Below are positions 12,678 through 26,800 of a stretch of DNA of 64,000 nt, piece after piece. The translations under genes and the position numbers were made by a program. This DNA comes from Tubulanus polymorphus. Its lineage: Eukaryota > Nemertea > Palaeonemertea > Tubulaniformes > Tubulanidae. A model generated the notes under the pieces. That model worked only from the letters and a program-made list of their open reading frames with translations. It was not told the DNA's origin and ran no database searches. The first letter of the stretch is position 1. Every line of letters starts with the position of its first letter. The stretch lies in assembly GCF_964204645.1 (NCBI RefSeq), contig NC_134026.1:25872650-25936649 (forward strand). The letters run 5' to 3'.

Positions 12678-15600
12678 ATGGTGAAAACGAAGATTGAAAG
12701 TGGATTTGTCACTATTTTTATGCTAAGTGTTATCTTGGCTCTGGTGAGTGGAGAATACGCCTACCAAGAAAGAAATCATGCTGATCAAAATCAGCAATCA
12801 AGAGCGCTATTAGTGGAGACGGAAGCTGATGCCGCAGTAAGTACACTCATGAACGCGGTTATTTTGAGTTACAATCACAAACTAAAAAAGTTCTGAAAGT
12901 CGATCGTATTTACCGTTTATGAGGCCCAATCGGTTTTACACATTGTCCATCAAATTCTTCTCATAATGGAGGTAAATGATAATTCAAATCCGATGCCACC
13001 ATTGATTGCCTTCTTTTCAGTATTTCACAATTTTTAATTCGCATTTTTTGTCTCAGAATAGTGACTATACCGACGAGCCAGTCAAAACAAGACGATCTAA
13101 TTATTATTCTAAGGGCCTACGGGTCTCATTTACATACCGTCGAATATCTTTTATGTATCAACTCATGCAACTATTCCGATATTTTTCTTTCGAAGTTTTC
13201 CACAAATGTAGCTCAATGGGTTCGATATGGTGTTCGGATTTTTCACGAGATAGCGTTTTTCAAAGCAGTGCAGTGTAGCTAGTACAAATACCAGACAAAT
13301 CCAAAATGCCCTGTTAAGGAATTTTTATTTGTCCTGTTTTAAAATGTAGTTTATTTTCTTTTTTCCAAGGCAATAATGGTGAAATATGGATACGTGGACT
13401 GTGAAGTTCATAAACAAGACGCCGGCCGTGCGTCAGACCTGGATCCGTCGGAACTCGGCCCAATCGATGCCATAAGTCATGAAACGGCAAAACGACAGAA
13501 ACAACTTTGTACTCGAGAACTGACGCGAAAAGCTATCCGAAAGTACCAGAAACAATTCAAACTTACAGAAACGGGTATCTTAGATGAAGCAACGAGAAAA
13601 TTGATGAGCGAAAAGCGTTGTGGAAATAAAGATTTCGGTGACACGGAGGAAGAACCACAAGTTACACCGGAAGCAGTTACTAGTACACAGAGAAGCATTC
13701 TCGACGTTGTTTTACCGACGGCGAGATCGCCTCTCGTTCGGCGAAGGCGAGCAATATCCGCCGTTATTCAGAAGATGAAAGAAAGGGACTCGCAACACAC
13801 GAAAAAAACCCGACGCATTCATCGATTAAGAACAAAATTAGGAATGCCAACTACACCGACGCCAAGGAACAGGCGAAAACGTTCACCGGTTATCGATGGA
13901 AATTCAACCCGGGCGTTTCTTTCAGATAAAATCATGTGGAGACTATTAGAGTACAGTGCCCGTATTCAACCCAGCGAGCAACTATCGACTTTGAACTTAG
14001 CATTTCGCATGTGGAGCGAGGTGATCCCGAAAGTGTTCACTCAGGAAAACAACGACCACATCTCAAGTGTAGATATCGAACTGGCTTTTGCTAAAGGTGA
14101 GCATGTGATACGCTTTGAATGTAATCATGTACAGCACGAGTGAGGGCCAGTCCGCGCCCGATGGTTCACAAGTTTATAGTATCAGAGCAAGCAATATAAT
14201 CTTAAGTGCACGAGGACTAAGGCTTCAAACACTGAAATCACCTTCTACCAAGATTTGATACAAGTATTAGAACTTAATACATAATGAAAGCACTCCGTGT
14301 AACTTCGCTCTCTGTCCTAAGTCAATACGGCGATGGAAGATAGGGTAAACATGTACACCACCATTCAACCAATATTCTATAGCTTAATTCAAGTCAATCT
14401 ATTATTACTTATCCTAGGGACACATCAGAATTGTGCTCGCGTTTTTGATGGCAACGGAGGAGAATTAGCACATTCCTGGTTGCATGGGGATATTCATTTC
14501 GATGATTCCGAGGACTTTAAAGCAACTGATGATACAGGAGTGCAGCTACTCCGCGTCGCTGTTCACGAACTTGGTCATTCACTCGGTCTCTCTCATAGTG
14601 CCTCTCGTGAATCCATCATGTACCCTATATATCGACCACAAGCTGCACCACATGATGACTTCGAGCTGCAACCGATAGATCGACAGCAGATTCAAGCCAT
14701 ATATGGTAAGAACTAATTTGATTTTGAAATGAAATAAAATTAGGCTACAACCAACCACGTTGAATACTGCTTATTTGAAGTAACCTGCGCTTTTCTTCTG
14801 TTCTATCATTTAAGGGGTGTGTAAGGGAACATTTGATACCGTATTCGATTATGTGCGAACTCTTCCCGATAGTACAAGTGTGTACAACACGTATTTTGTT
14901 CGTGGCAATCGTTATTGGATGTACGATAACAGAGAGCATAGGACTCGGTATGGGGATCCGTTGACTTTGACGAATGGTTGGTCGGGATTACCGGGAAAAA
15001 TCGACTCATATATTCACGTATACTATGACAATGGATTATCCGAGCATAGCGAACATTTTTTCTTTGCAGGTATGTCAAATAAAACCGTACATGATCATTG
15101 CAAAAATACCATTATTATTATCTTCAGATACATACACATCTATCGTTATATTTTAGGGGACAAATATAGCCAATTTGATCCCGTCTCGGATAGCATTAAG
15201 CCAGGTTATCCACGCTTGATATCACATGGTTTCGGCCCGGCTACTGGTCAAACCGAAGGTATTCCTGATAACATCGATGCGTCTTTCTTCGATCCTCGAA
15301 ATAGGTTAATCTATTTCTTCAAAGGAGAATACGTAAGTACCATCACGTTACACTGTTATGAAAAATCTAGTCATAAAATGGTGAGAGAGTTTCTGAATAC
15401 GTAATAGCTTTTATGTAAACTTGTTTGAATATTTTTAATATTAATATTAAAACATCTAAATAGTATTGATTCAAATCAGCCGTATTTCAATCCTTTTGCA
15501 GGTATACGCTTTTGATGAAAATCGAGATGGATGCTGTGAGTACAAAAAGAAGATTTCCGAAGAATTTCCTACGAAAGTTGGCAATATGCCACTTGTATCG

Positions 15601-15783
15601 AACGTTGATATCGTATACTATTCGTATTATTCGAAAAAAATGTATTTCATAAAAGGCGAGGATGTTTGGGAAAACGAAACCTTCCGAAAAAAATACAAGC
15701 CTCGACAGCCGTCGAACGTTAACAGTCTGATTTACGTCGGAAAATGGTTCAACAGATGGCACGACATCTGCGACACAGACTGA
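12678..15783 (+). CDS. mmp21: Matrix metalloproteinase, MMP21-like, 7 coding exons, 650 aa
   Basis: Secreted zinc endopeptidase. Coding exons: 12678-12836, 13057-13122, 13370-14096, 14418-14705, 14815-15069, 15157-15332, 15502-15783; the sum is 651 codons in frame. Order: signal peptide (about 1-27, hydrophobic core FVTIFMLSVILALVSG); peptidoglycan-binding-like prodomain with a degenerate cysteine switch (KRCGNKD, C159); basic clusters RRRR (199-202) and RNRRKR (241-246), the second a furin-type site; catalytic domain with HELGHSLGLSH (zinc ligands H367, H371, H377; catalytic E368) and Met-turn SIMYP (M385); then, with almost no hinge, a hemopexin domain from C416 to C647, the usual closing cysteine pair. 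MMP21 is favoured over other MMPs by VFDGNGGELAHSW, GDIHFDD, the VYYSYYS block and the KWF...DICD C-terminus. In vertebrates MMP21 acts in left-right patterning. The donor of exon 2 (CGG|GTCTCA) is weak and is the least certain junction. Confidence 0.88.
13370..13744 (+). other. MMP prodomain exon segment with divergent cysteine switch
   Basis: Within exon 3, residues 76-200 carry the MMP prodomain pattern: VKYGY near the start, then RKAIRKYQKQFKLTETG and LDEATRKLM. The cysteine-switch region reads SEKRCGNKD where the family consensus is PRCGxPD. The cysteine that would cap the catalytic zinc is kept (C159), but both flanking prolines are missing. The RRRR cluster at residues 199-202 follows. 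Confidence 0.75.
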
Positions 15784-16175
15784 TAAAACTGTGTATCATC
15801 CTAGACAATTTAGCGATGACCGTTACAAAACGTTCTATACGAAAAATGTGATATGAAAAGTTGCAGTATTTTTGCAGATTGTGGTGAGTTTTTCGAGATG
15901 TTTCTGTGAAATCATTTTGATTTTGAAGAAAAGTTCATACGTATGCGCGTACGCATCACAGAACTGGTGTCGTTCCAATGAGTTCTCTTTTCTAAACTTT
16001 GAAGTTTCTCGAAAAACAAATGTATGAAAAAATCATTTGGATTGCTCAGAATCGGTTGTATATTAAATCTGGAAGATGCAATACTAACGCTTTGTAGGTA
16101 AATGCAACTCGACACGTCGACATACGATAGCATCTGACTGTGCAGTAACTATTTCTGCAAACATATAGTTAATAT

Positions 16176-16181
16176 ATTAAA
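16176..16181 (+). terminator. Candidate polyadenylation signal (ATTAAA) of the MMP21-like gene
   Basis: The common variant ATTAAA lies about 395 nt after the stop codon. I saw no AATAAA closer to the stop on this strand. Position is plausible but unproven. Confidence 0.3.
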
Positions 16182-16199
16182 CAATTACAATATATGATG

Positions 16200-19100
16200 A
16201 TTACTCCGTGAGATAATTATTTTTGTATTTCGGTAGCGTTAGCATCAGATTACTTTGATGATTAATCGTTGTAACGAAATGGACACATCACGCGTCTCTT
16301 CACCAGAGAACTCGTGGTTAATAATACGTAGACTAATCTAATTCACGCTGGACAAAACTTACGTGTTTATCCGCCAAAAGTTTACCTGGACTCGGTTTCG
16401 TAATATATCACTCATATCACATACCGTATACGAAACCTTAACTGCTTCACATTCCTAACTGCTGCTTTAGTGTTTGACTTCATTTGGTTACAAAACGGAT
16501 ATCAAATTAACACGCAACCGCGGGTGACAAAAATGCATACTTAGATTCGATGCGGTTTCGATTTATGCAAATATTCAATGACAATGGCTGTGAAGTCGGC
16601 AGATTCACGTTTCCGGAAATGACGTCACGTAAATCATGTTTGCTTTTTGAACTTTTAACGTTTGTTACTATTTATCATTGGTTAACCTCGAAGAGATATC
16701 TGTAAAAAGCCATCCATTAGCCCAAGCCGTCCATTCAATCAGTACTTATATTCTTATCTGCTGCCTATTCTTTTCTCTAAAGCAAATATTTTTTTGCTGA
16801 GAAAATATACACCCTTGTCCTTTAAAATCAGCGTATTCCCCATTGGTTGTCATGTGATAATCAATTTTATCATTACTGTTGAAATGATTTTCGATGTTTT
16901 GGAAATTCCTTATTAGTTGGAGATTTACTTTTCGATTTCTGAATCGGTGAAAAGCATATATATTTTAAATCTAGGACACAATTTTATCCGGCATTTATTG
17001 TAGAAATTATTCATCTGTAAAAACATAACTTTTTATCTCTAATTTATTATCTTGGAGTTATTGCATTATAGTTTCATCATATCCATGCGTACCTTTTTTT
17101 GGTATACGTAGTCCTATCATACTGTGGGCCAGTCGTCATATAACCAAGCTCGAAAATCTTTTTCCTAGTTAAATATCATACCTGGTACCGTATTTCAAGC
17201 GATTTTTCCATCCCATTCGTCCTTTTCTATTTAAACTATTTTGTATGCTTTGAATCTCTTTTCTATGAGGCAAACACACTGCGTATAACAAAACTCTACG
17301 TAGACATTATTTTACATTTTTTAGCAACGAATTTCTTGTAATAGTTTATTTTTGTTAACTTAGAAACATTCATTTCCAGGTATCACATCGTATTTGCAAA
17401 AAAAGATAATTGAAACAGAAATGTTAGATGAAGAAATGTATTCAGATATTTTGTAAACACTGTAAGACTGTATGATAGATAGAATATTGTAATTACGGAT
17501 AGGCCAGCGATCATCATCTATATTCCTCAATGTATATTCGAATCGATATTGCAAATCAAATTAATGAAAACCTTAGATTTCTTGTTAATATTTAATGATC
17601 GTATGTGCTGTTTGAAGTTTTGATTTTTTTTCACCACGTTTGTAGTTTATTGACAATGACAAAAGGCGCATTGGCCATAACCTATGGTTTTAATAGTCTA
17701 TTTTCTCTTCACAATAGATCATATACCCGATGTGTTATCAGTTGTATACGATTTCATTATGTAACTGTTTTCATTGTAATCATTAATCTTCAAGTAAGAG
17801 TGATGTGTTAGATTGATGAAATTGACTATTTAAAATTATAGATTTGACAGGATGCCTTGCTTTAATATCTTTCCAGAATGAGCTTTTATCTGTATGAATT
17901 TTATATATGATATACAGCTTTATGTTTTAATGCAATATTTGCAAGTATAAAATCAAAAGATCTGTCCAAAAGATTTGTTTTTCGTATATTTTCTTCTGGG
18001 GAGGCTAGGGATATTTCGTAAGAATCCACTGCGGGTAGATACCGCAGGAGTTATGCACGATAAGTCCGCTAGATGGTGCAAACAAATGGCTTGGTAATGT
18101 AAATTCTGTATTTGAGAGAAATTGACTCGATTCAACATTACGATTGAGTTCCCTAAAAAATACAAACGATGAACCCACGCTACCAAAATAATTTTGTTGG
18201 TTTGGGAGGAGTTGATTCAGTAAAATGTGATATTCAATTTCAGTAAATGTGATATTTTCCAGATGATCTACTGAGTTTAAATCATTCCATTACGATCCGC
18301 TCTAAGTTGTTTCTAATTAACAATGGAACGATAGCACACAAAGGTTTAGTTAATCGACGTGCCCATGGCTCCAATTGCCTCCTTAATTGTTATTTCAAAG
18401 TCTCCAACTTCCATCGCTGAAAGATTAAATTGCTGAAGGATTGATTTGCGCTGCGGGCAACGTTGAATGCGAAGTCATACAAGACCTTGGCAGGATAGTG
18501 ACGCTAAGCATTTATATTAATGAATAAATTGCAGATTACACGTGCTTCTGGTTAAGAAAGTTGATTGACTATGAATCACATCCTTATTAGATAGAACGCT
18601 AAAACGTTATTGCTCTGGGTATTCGTTATGCTATTTATAAGACATTGAATCCATTAGACAACTAATTGTTTAGCAAAACTCCTACTGTATAACAGGTCGG
18701 GTAAATTAGATATATTGTGTACATATTTTCTAGATTTTATAAATATATATACGTTGGTTGTGAGGTGTAAAATTAAATGGGGAGTTTCAGATATATATAT
18801 ATGCGATATTCTACTTTTATGAACAATGAGCAACAAGCTTTATGCGCATCGATTACGAGGATTAAGTGGAATTTGTTTTCGTTCTCGGCACAAGAGACTT
18901 TTTATATTTTGTGATTGAAGAACGTCTTTATGAATTATGAAAATAATTATTCGTTGTAACCGACTAATCGGCACTCATCATCGTAGGTCAACGATACAGG
19001 GATGCTCGGCAATTAGAGTGATTATATTCCAATTAAGAGGATGGTACGTGATGGTCGGAGTACTTCTGAGAAACAATTCCCGCGGCTTCCTAAGAACATG

Positions 19101-20801
19101 TTCTTTAAAGAGCCCGCCATCGTAGACTCTTTAATTGCAGACTGTTTAAACTGGATGAACATGATTTCGCTGAATAGAATCAATTACCCTGAGTGCAACG
19201 TAATGAGGAAGCGACTCATATTCGCAGATGCAAGTGGGCTTCAGGCTGTACAAGCCACCGAAAGAAAACACCGTAAAAGCACACTGATTCGGTATTCCGC
19301 ATCGCATATTATTCAGAGTTTCCGTCACGGGGTTTCACGATTTCTTACACATTATACGGTGGATAGAATGAGATAATAAGGCTTCCTCTAATTGCAATCG
19401 AGTAGCAAATGCATTGGAAAAACATTAGAGAAAACCCCAGGTAAAGACCACATTGCATTTATTATTCATTCAGTTTAGAAATATTTTACAAGGGAGGTTC
19501 CAACAAAAGAACAATTGAAATCCACCTAAACATACATATACGTATACAGGTATAATTTACAGTGCAAAAAGTGTGTGAGCGTCGAAAATTGAATGATTTC
19601 TGGAAGTTGTTGCAGATCATCAGATCACCCTGGGTTTACTAATGGATGTGAGTATGAATATCTCGAATATATTCATTATGTGAAGAACGTCACATGCTCG
19701 AGTCATTAAGTATCACATCACGAAGATTAAGCTAGATTTAGAATCATATTGAATTTAGAGGGAGAATCTTGGAGCAATTAGCATCATTGTTTCTTAATAT
19801 ATAAAACAGCATGTCTATCGTATATCTATCTATTTTAAGATACTGCAGCCTAGTAATAAGTACACGAGTCGCATTTTAATTATGAATACATTACCGGGAT
19901 TGAAGTGGATGGAGGCTACATCGGAAATTAGATGATTTCATCAGACGAAGACATTTGAAACTTAAGTTGCCATATTCAATTCATTAGGGTGAAAAATATA
20001 CGAGCGTTTTCATTTGAGAAATATCTCCATCCAAACTTTGTTATTTATATCGTATGAATTTTGTGTACAAATATATCAGATTGATAATACATTGTGTGAG
20101 GAAATGTGATGTTTTGCTTTCTTGAATATATGATTCTGATTTTTCTTTCTATTTTCTATTTGTGTCAAACGATGCTTTGATAGATTATTTCACGCGCATC
20201 ATGTGTTAATCAAGAAAAGATTAAGAGAAGAGACTCGCTTTCATCTGTGTACACGAAATTACGAAATGATGAAACGGCGAATAAAATGACAAAAGATCCG
20301 GATGTAAGGTAATCGCCGAGCGTTCACAATCCCGACCAAGCTACATCAGATATATCGTCCAATTGTCACATCGGCTTTGTAACACTATCCTCGCGATCAG
20401 TCTCACATGAAATCACAAAACCATCGTCGCCTTTCAATAAATAGGTTTCAGTATGATAGGAAATTGCACGGCTTCAGTGTATCGATCAGTAATTTCTGGT
20501 AATAGTTGTAACAACATGCTTCACAGCGGGCTAATAACTCTCTTACTCTTTAGGTTGGCTAAGTTCATTACTTCCACGCCACTTCACGTATCGTGATTAC
20601 AAACCAGCCAGAAATAATGGGCAGAGCTTCGCGAGTAATGATCTTCCTTAACTCTCTTCAAGATAACACGGCGACGATAGCCAACCGAACGTGAATAGAC
20701 CGATGAACGAGTGTCGTGCACTGGCGATCGATGAGGTTGATGATGATGGAGGGAATACGGCATCGGAATAAGAGATGATTAGCGACAACCTGACGATTAA
20801 A
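16200..20801. other. Intergenic region between the MMP21-like and NK7 genes
   Basis: About 4.6 kb between two convergent genes. Open frames here are short, show no motifs and do not join by splice phase. The left part must include the end of the metalloproteinase 3' UTR and the right part the NK7 3' UTR (minus strand), but I could not fix the NK7 polyadenylation site. Confidence 0.55.
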
Positions 20802-23800
20802 TCACGTCTGGCTGATGTTTTGATTAACGTCCTTTTCAATGCAATCCGCGCCTGCAATAGGCATATTTTCCTTGCTCGCCGCCATATTTGAATCTGTGTT
20901 GCCAGCTGGAACGCAAATTTCGAGGTCGTTAAAACCTTTGTCGTTAATTGGTTCTGGACTCAGTTTTGGGTCAGTGATAGGTGCATCTGGCAATGACGTA
21001 GCCGTTTCCTTTATTTTAACATTACCATCCTCTGCAGATCTCTGTGACAGTACCGTATGTTGTCCGCATTCTGTATTTCCACCATCGTTATTGTTTATAT
21101 GTGTTCTGGTAGTATCTGATTCAATATTGCCATTGATGGCATTTTCACTCTTTTGGTCGTCATTGGTGCTAGGTTCTTGTTGGCCTACTGTCGTCGCACC
21201 ATTTTTAGTGTTATCTATATGCTTCTGCTCTGCCGCTTGAGCGTTTGAAATGTTTTCTTGTTTCTTCCATTTCGTGCGGCGGTTCTGGAACCAGATTTTC
21301 ACCTGAAAAACATCAACGAGGAAAAGATTTGCTGTTATGTGTGTTTACATTTTGCATTATACTCCTTGATTCTGAATTTAAACGCGGCTTAATCGATATT
21401 GCAATAGTAAACACGTGTTCAATAATCCTTTAATCGTTGGCCGTGTTAATAGTTTCCATCATTTTAAGTTAGACAAACACCATTAAATCTCAACAGAGCC
21501 TCATGAAAGGATAATTCATAATCGAAAAATATAAACCATTATCAGACCGAGATAAAAATGCTACTACAGATCTGTAAGACGCGTCTCTTTACAAATCAAT
21601 CACTGCCACCTCTACCCCCATATAGCATTATTCAATAATGCTAACTTTTCCAACTCAAAAGTCTTCTATGATTGATTTAGGAGGGCGACGTTTTAATGAA
21701 TAGACTTTGAATTTCAAAAGTTACTGATATCATGAGAACATTTTTATTAGCAACTCATGGCCATCTACACAGGTAACAGGTATAAAATGTGGCCATAACG
21801 ACATACTCGTCCGATCCCACAGTTTATGATGTGCTTATCACACTAAAAATTCTTTGCTTTAAACTCACTTATTATATGACCCCGAATATTGTATTTGAAT
21901 TTATTGTTTATTATTGGCAATTATACGATAATAAGTGATCGTTGGAAAGCAATAAACAAGATAAATCGCGATAAGAAAGTGACGGACTAAGATCAGCAAA
22001 CTTTTTCTGGGAACCAGCCAGTTGCTACCGACAAAATATTTGTTGACATTGAAGTTTTAATAGCAGTTATACACGGGATAATGGCTTTGTGATCATTCGA
22101 TTTGAGACCTGATCAAACAAAAGACTGACAAAACGTAAATAAATAAATGATGCGGGCTCCCGTGTAAAAATCTAACGTTTGTTTTGTGGAATGCGGGTTC
22201 GAATGTATTTTTACGTGTATTATCTATGCACGCACAAGCCTTCAACAAACAGCTATTTAGAGAAAAAATTGACTGCAATTTAGAGAGAAAAAAAATTGTT
22301 CGAATTTCAAATCCGAAATTCAAGACTTTATTTTACATAGACAATGATTTACCTGCGTTTCTGTAACATTGAGAAGTCGAGCCATTTCAGCACGTTCGCT
22401 GGACGATAGATATTTCTTCTGCTCAAACTGTTTTTCAAGTTCAAATATTTGGCGACCAGTGAAAGTTGTCCGGGCTTTCTTCTTCTTTTGCTCGTCCTTT
22501 TTATCTTTGCTGCAATCATCTTTCTTTTTTCGTTTTTCTCCTTTCAATTCTCCATCACCTGAAAATAGAAGAACACCAAAAAATTATAATAACTTCACAT
22601 CGTTTGAAAGAAATTCCCTTCTTATAACATAAAATGTAACGAGACCCGTTTCTCAGTTTAAGGAAAATCAAATTGACGTGTACTGAAATCGTTTCTTCTG
22701 TGTTACTAGCGACGATTTTATAGCGTTAATCATCGTCGTGAAACCTAAACACACGGAACAATCGACGATTCGTGCGTGAAGTGTACATTTTAATTCCCGA
22801 CGCAGACGATCGGCGTTTAAAAGCTTCTGGTCGGCACTAGTACATCAAATCACACCGTTATTGCTGTCAGCATAGGTTCCGCACCTATTATTTCTACGGC
22901 GCAATTTAATCCCCTCTTTGTCATGCTGCCAGAACGATTCCGGTATCCAGTCCGCACCCCAAGAGCTCCAGCGTCATACATCATCCGACTGACATCAAAT
23001 TAATTGTAAAATTACGAGTTGACAATTGCTTTCCGACTTGGAATTAAACGAGCCGGATTCCCGACTATCGCAGTACGCTTATCTTCATCGATTTAGCAGA
23101 AGTCGTTTTATCGGGTTGCTAAAACATGTAACACGAATTTTGAAACTTAACACGCGGAGGCTTTATGGATTGAGATAAGATCTCAACGTTCGCCAAAAAC
23201 AAATTAACTGAAAAATTTCAAGGAAAGCCTGTAGCTTGAATTACACGGACATGTGAAACCAACTAAACTTTTAACAAGTGTAAAAATACATATTTTCATC
23301 ATTTTCAAGGACCCGCTCAATGTTCTGATAAGTATGGCTGAATGGGGAATACTAAATCAAGTATCAAACATAGACGACAATAGCACAATGTATATGTAAT
23401 TGAAAGAGTCAATGGTTTATAAACAGCTTTGTCGTTTGCAAAAGAAGAGTCAAATTTGCCAGCAATTTCAGCGTACAAGTGTCGTTATGGGAACTGGGAA
23501 AAGCGTCAAACCGAATGATTACTCCCAAGGAAGTCATGAATGCGCGGTTAAGTCAACTTAGAATCCCTTGGCTCGACTAACGTTGATAGCTGTAATCCTT
23601 ATTTTTCACCCAAGAGATTATATCTGACGGATAATGAATCATCCGCTAATTCGGCATGTAAGGGCACACACCTACATTACTAACCGATACCAGCCGCCTG
23701 ACTTCAGCCGGGAATTCAAAGCTGCTATACCGAATTTTATGCGAGGTGTCTTTTATCAGAAATTTAATCAATTCCCACAATAGCGGCGAATAAACGGTAG

Positions 23801-26800
23801 CATTGCAGCAGATGAAGTTACCAGTCGACAAGTCATCTTATAGAATATCACACCTTATCGTTTCAGGTTTCCTACCGAATTAATCTTTGTAATTAATATT
23901 GCAGTGCGCAGCAATTCGCTGGCAAGGAGATTAACTGGGAATCTTTGATATTTTAAAATTCTGTCGTTATCGGGTGCAATTGTTCCGCGTTTGTTTTCAT
24001 CGAAAGATACTACACGTTTCAAACACCAGGAATCTAAACTTCACAGCGACGAACGAACGTTCCTTCATTCAAGTAAAAACTATGATTAGAATTTGATGAT
24101 AATCCCCAAAATTACTAAACCAAGATGTCGTAGAAATCTGACTCGTACGCCATTGAATTGGGAGATGAATGCCGTTTACGGAGTTTATATCGCTTGATGT
24201 AAGCTGTTTCAAGAAACGTTAACATTTCCATCGGACAAAAATAAGCCGTTTCAGGATATTCTAAAGAGCTTAAACACAGTACATTCAACATTTCATATTA
24301 AAAAAAAACGGGTTTCATTCCCAAAAGCACAAACTAGGCTTTTTTGATTACAAAACGGCGGTGGTAACCGATGGCCAATAAACAAAACGTTAGAAAATTG
24401 ACAAATTATCTTTTGTACATACTTTGTTCATATATAAAAATACAATTTATACATGGCTGTCACATCCGACACCCTTTTATCCAATTTCAATATACTCCAT
24501 CATATCGTGGTGTAACTAATATCATTTGATTAGTGCCGATTTCCGCGAAGAGTTCTCTAAATACTGGCGTTTAACGCACGTACGTAATTAAACAATTGTA
24601 TATGGTGGTAATTCACCCCATCCGTCGTATATGGGCCGTTTATTGTTTCTTTCGTGCGCAAAATATCACAACCGTAATTTTGTCAGTCATTATAAAAAAT
24701 AAACAATGTAACAGGACGATCGTTTTAATCGACGAATAATTTTGCAGCCTATTTTTTCAGAGAATGTGAAATGTATACACGTTATATGTAATCGACTGAT
24801 CTTTTGTATCGAGAACCCTCCGGGCGTTACCCAGAAACATTTTCTATTCGAATGTATCTAATTCAAGAAAATACGGTAAAACACTTTCGTATAGCGATAC
24901 TTACGATGGTTTATAGAGATGGAATAGAAATTGATATTCTGATTGTATCTGACGCGCAGTACTATTTTATGGATAAAGCGCTTTGAAAACAGGAACTTGC
25001 CACATACAGCTTCGTGACTTGCATCAATTTTTCGTTTATAGAGCTGGCTGTCTGCTACTGTCGACTCTAATGTTACTCGCATCGACGTCGTTTCAATGTT
25101 TTATCTTATCTTATTTTAGATGATCGGTGCATTTCTCACCGACTTATGATTGCGAGATAAAAATGCGCTTTAATCAGTATCCCAAAATAATTGTACATAT
25201 ATATTCTTCATTTATTCTTAATAACCAATTGACACTGTTCACTGCACTCATATTGCAACTGCCCATCATTGTAAATAACTTATGTCCGTTTTTCTGTCGA
25301 TGGAATGTCACGACCAGATATCGAACGCCATAATTTACAACTGATAGTAAAAAATGCCGTCTGCCAGAGCTAGTAATGATCTTAATCGACCCGTTAGCAT
25401 ACAGACCACGCGGATGCCATTTAAGCCTATCGGTAATTGGTATTCATCGTGAGAAACAAAGCCATTTTATACTCGTATCAAGAACCCTTCGCTCGTAATC
25501 TATTTTCTGTGTCGTTGGGTACCGGAAAGTGCTGTTGTAACTGATTGAGGCTGGTCTGGTCTTTTTCTTCCGTATATGCAGATGAAATCTAACCGAACAA
25601 GGCACATCGGCACGCTGGTCCGCAATTAGGCAGTTTAATCGTATCACGTCGTCACTACCGGGTGTCTACTATGGGCTGAACGACACCAGAACCAATTAGA
25701 TACGGCATCAAGGAGAAGAATCTTCATGTACCAGTTTATTTGTCAACCATAAAACGGCCACTAATACAATCTGGTTTCAGCGTAATGAACAAATGAAAAA
25801 AATGACATGGGAAATTTGAAAGGAATTGGAATTGAATTGATAAGCTTGATGGTTCCGATGAAAAAGCAATCTTACCCACCACGTGTTCGGCGTTCACTCG
25901 TTTAATTAAAAACTAAATTGCTGCGTGAAATAAGATGTGGATTATAGAAACATCGATCATGCGACAACAGCAACAAAAAATCCATCTGCAGTTAAGCACC
26001 AATAGGACACCTGCCCGTTAAATTGTGCGTTCCTTATAATGAACAAATCTAATAGTCGCTCTCGATGAAAAATAGTTTACGACTGCCGTCGACGATTACG
26101 GTCTTGACAGGAGCGAATTTGTTCGTGAATTCGCCTGATTAAATCGAGTCAGGCTATTAGAAAATAATTGGAATTCATCACAATCAGTTAAGCCGTTAGT
26201 TTAATTGCTCGTTGATCGTGCACTGTCACTCACGTATTTAAATCATGTTTCCGCTAAATATTGCGCTGGCGAGGTTTGCTAGAGATCTGACGTCTATGTA
26301 GGTTCGCTTAATTTCATTTTTCTAGCTGTCATGCCGTAGAACGTTCGGCAGCTAAGTCAATTAATAAACGATGTGTACTACTCGCAAAAGGCCGGTGATA
26401 GATATTCACGCTGAATGATGCGACGGTGTCTTCGACTCCAAGACCTGATTAGACGCTTGATTGAGCTATACATAGCCTTATTGCTGCTCGGTTCAGTCTT
26501 ACAACAGCGCTGCAAATGAGCCATTGGTGTACACGGTTACAATTAAGGGAAGGTGGACGGATGATGTTCATCAGCGGCTGATTGCCGAGCCAGTTTTTGC
26601 TTGTTCCGGGTGCGTCGTTGCGACCACGGGCGAGACTAATAAACACGGAGGTGACACCGCAAATGTGGCTCTCATTACAGCAGTTCTCGTAAAATGAATC
26701 GACTCACTGGGAAAGCGCTTGTTATCTTATCATCAATGGATAACAATCATTTGTTCAGTTTGGCGAACTGCTACAGTTCCCGACTTGTTTTTTTCGATTT

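Noticed and set aside
20839-21240. Plus-strand hydrophobic open frame of 133 codons
   Set aside because: Antisense of the NK7 gene's last exon. The minus strand carries the homeodomain and correct splice phase.
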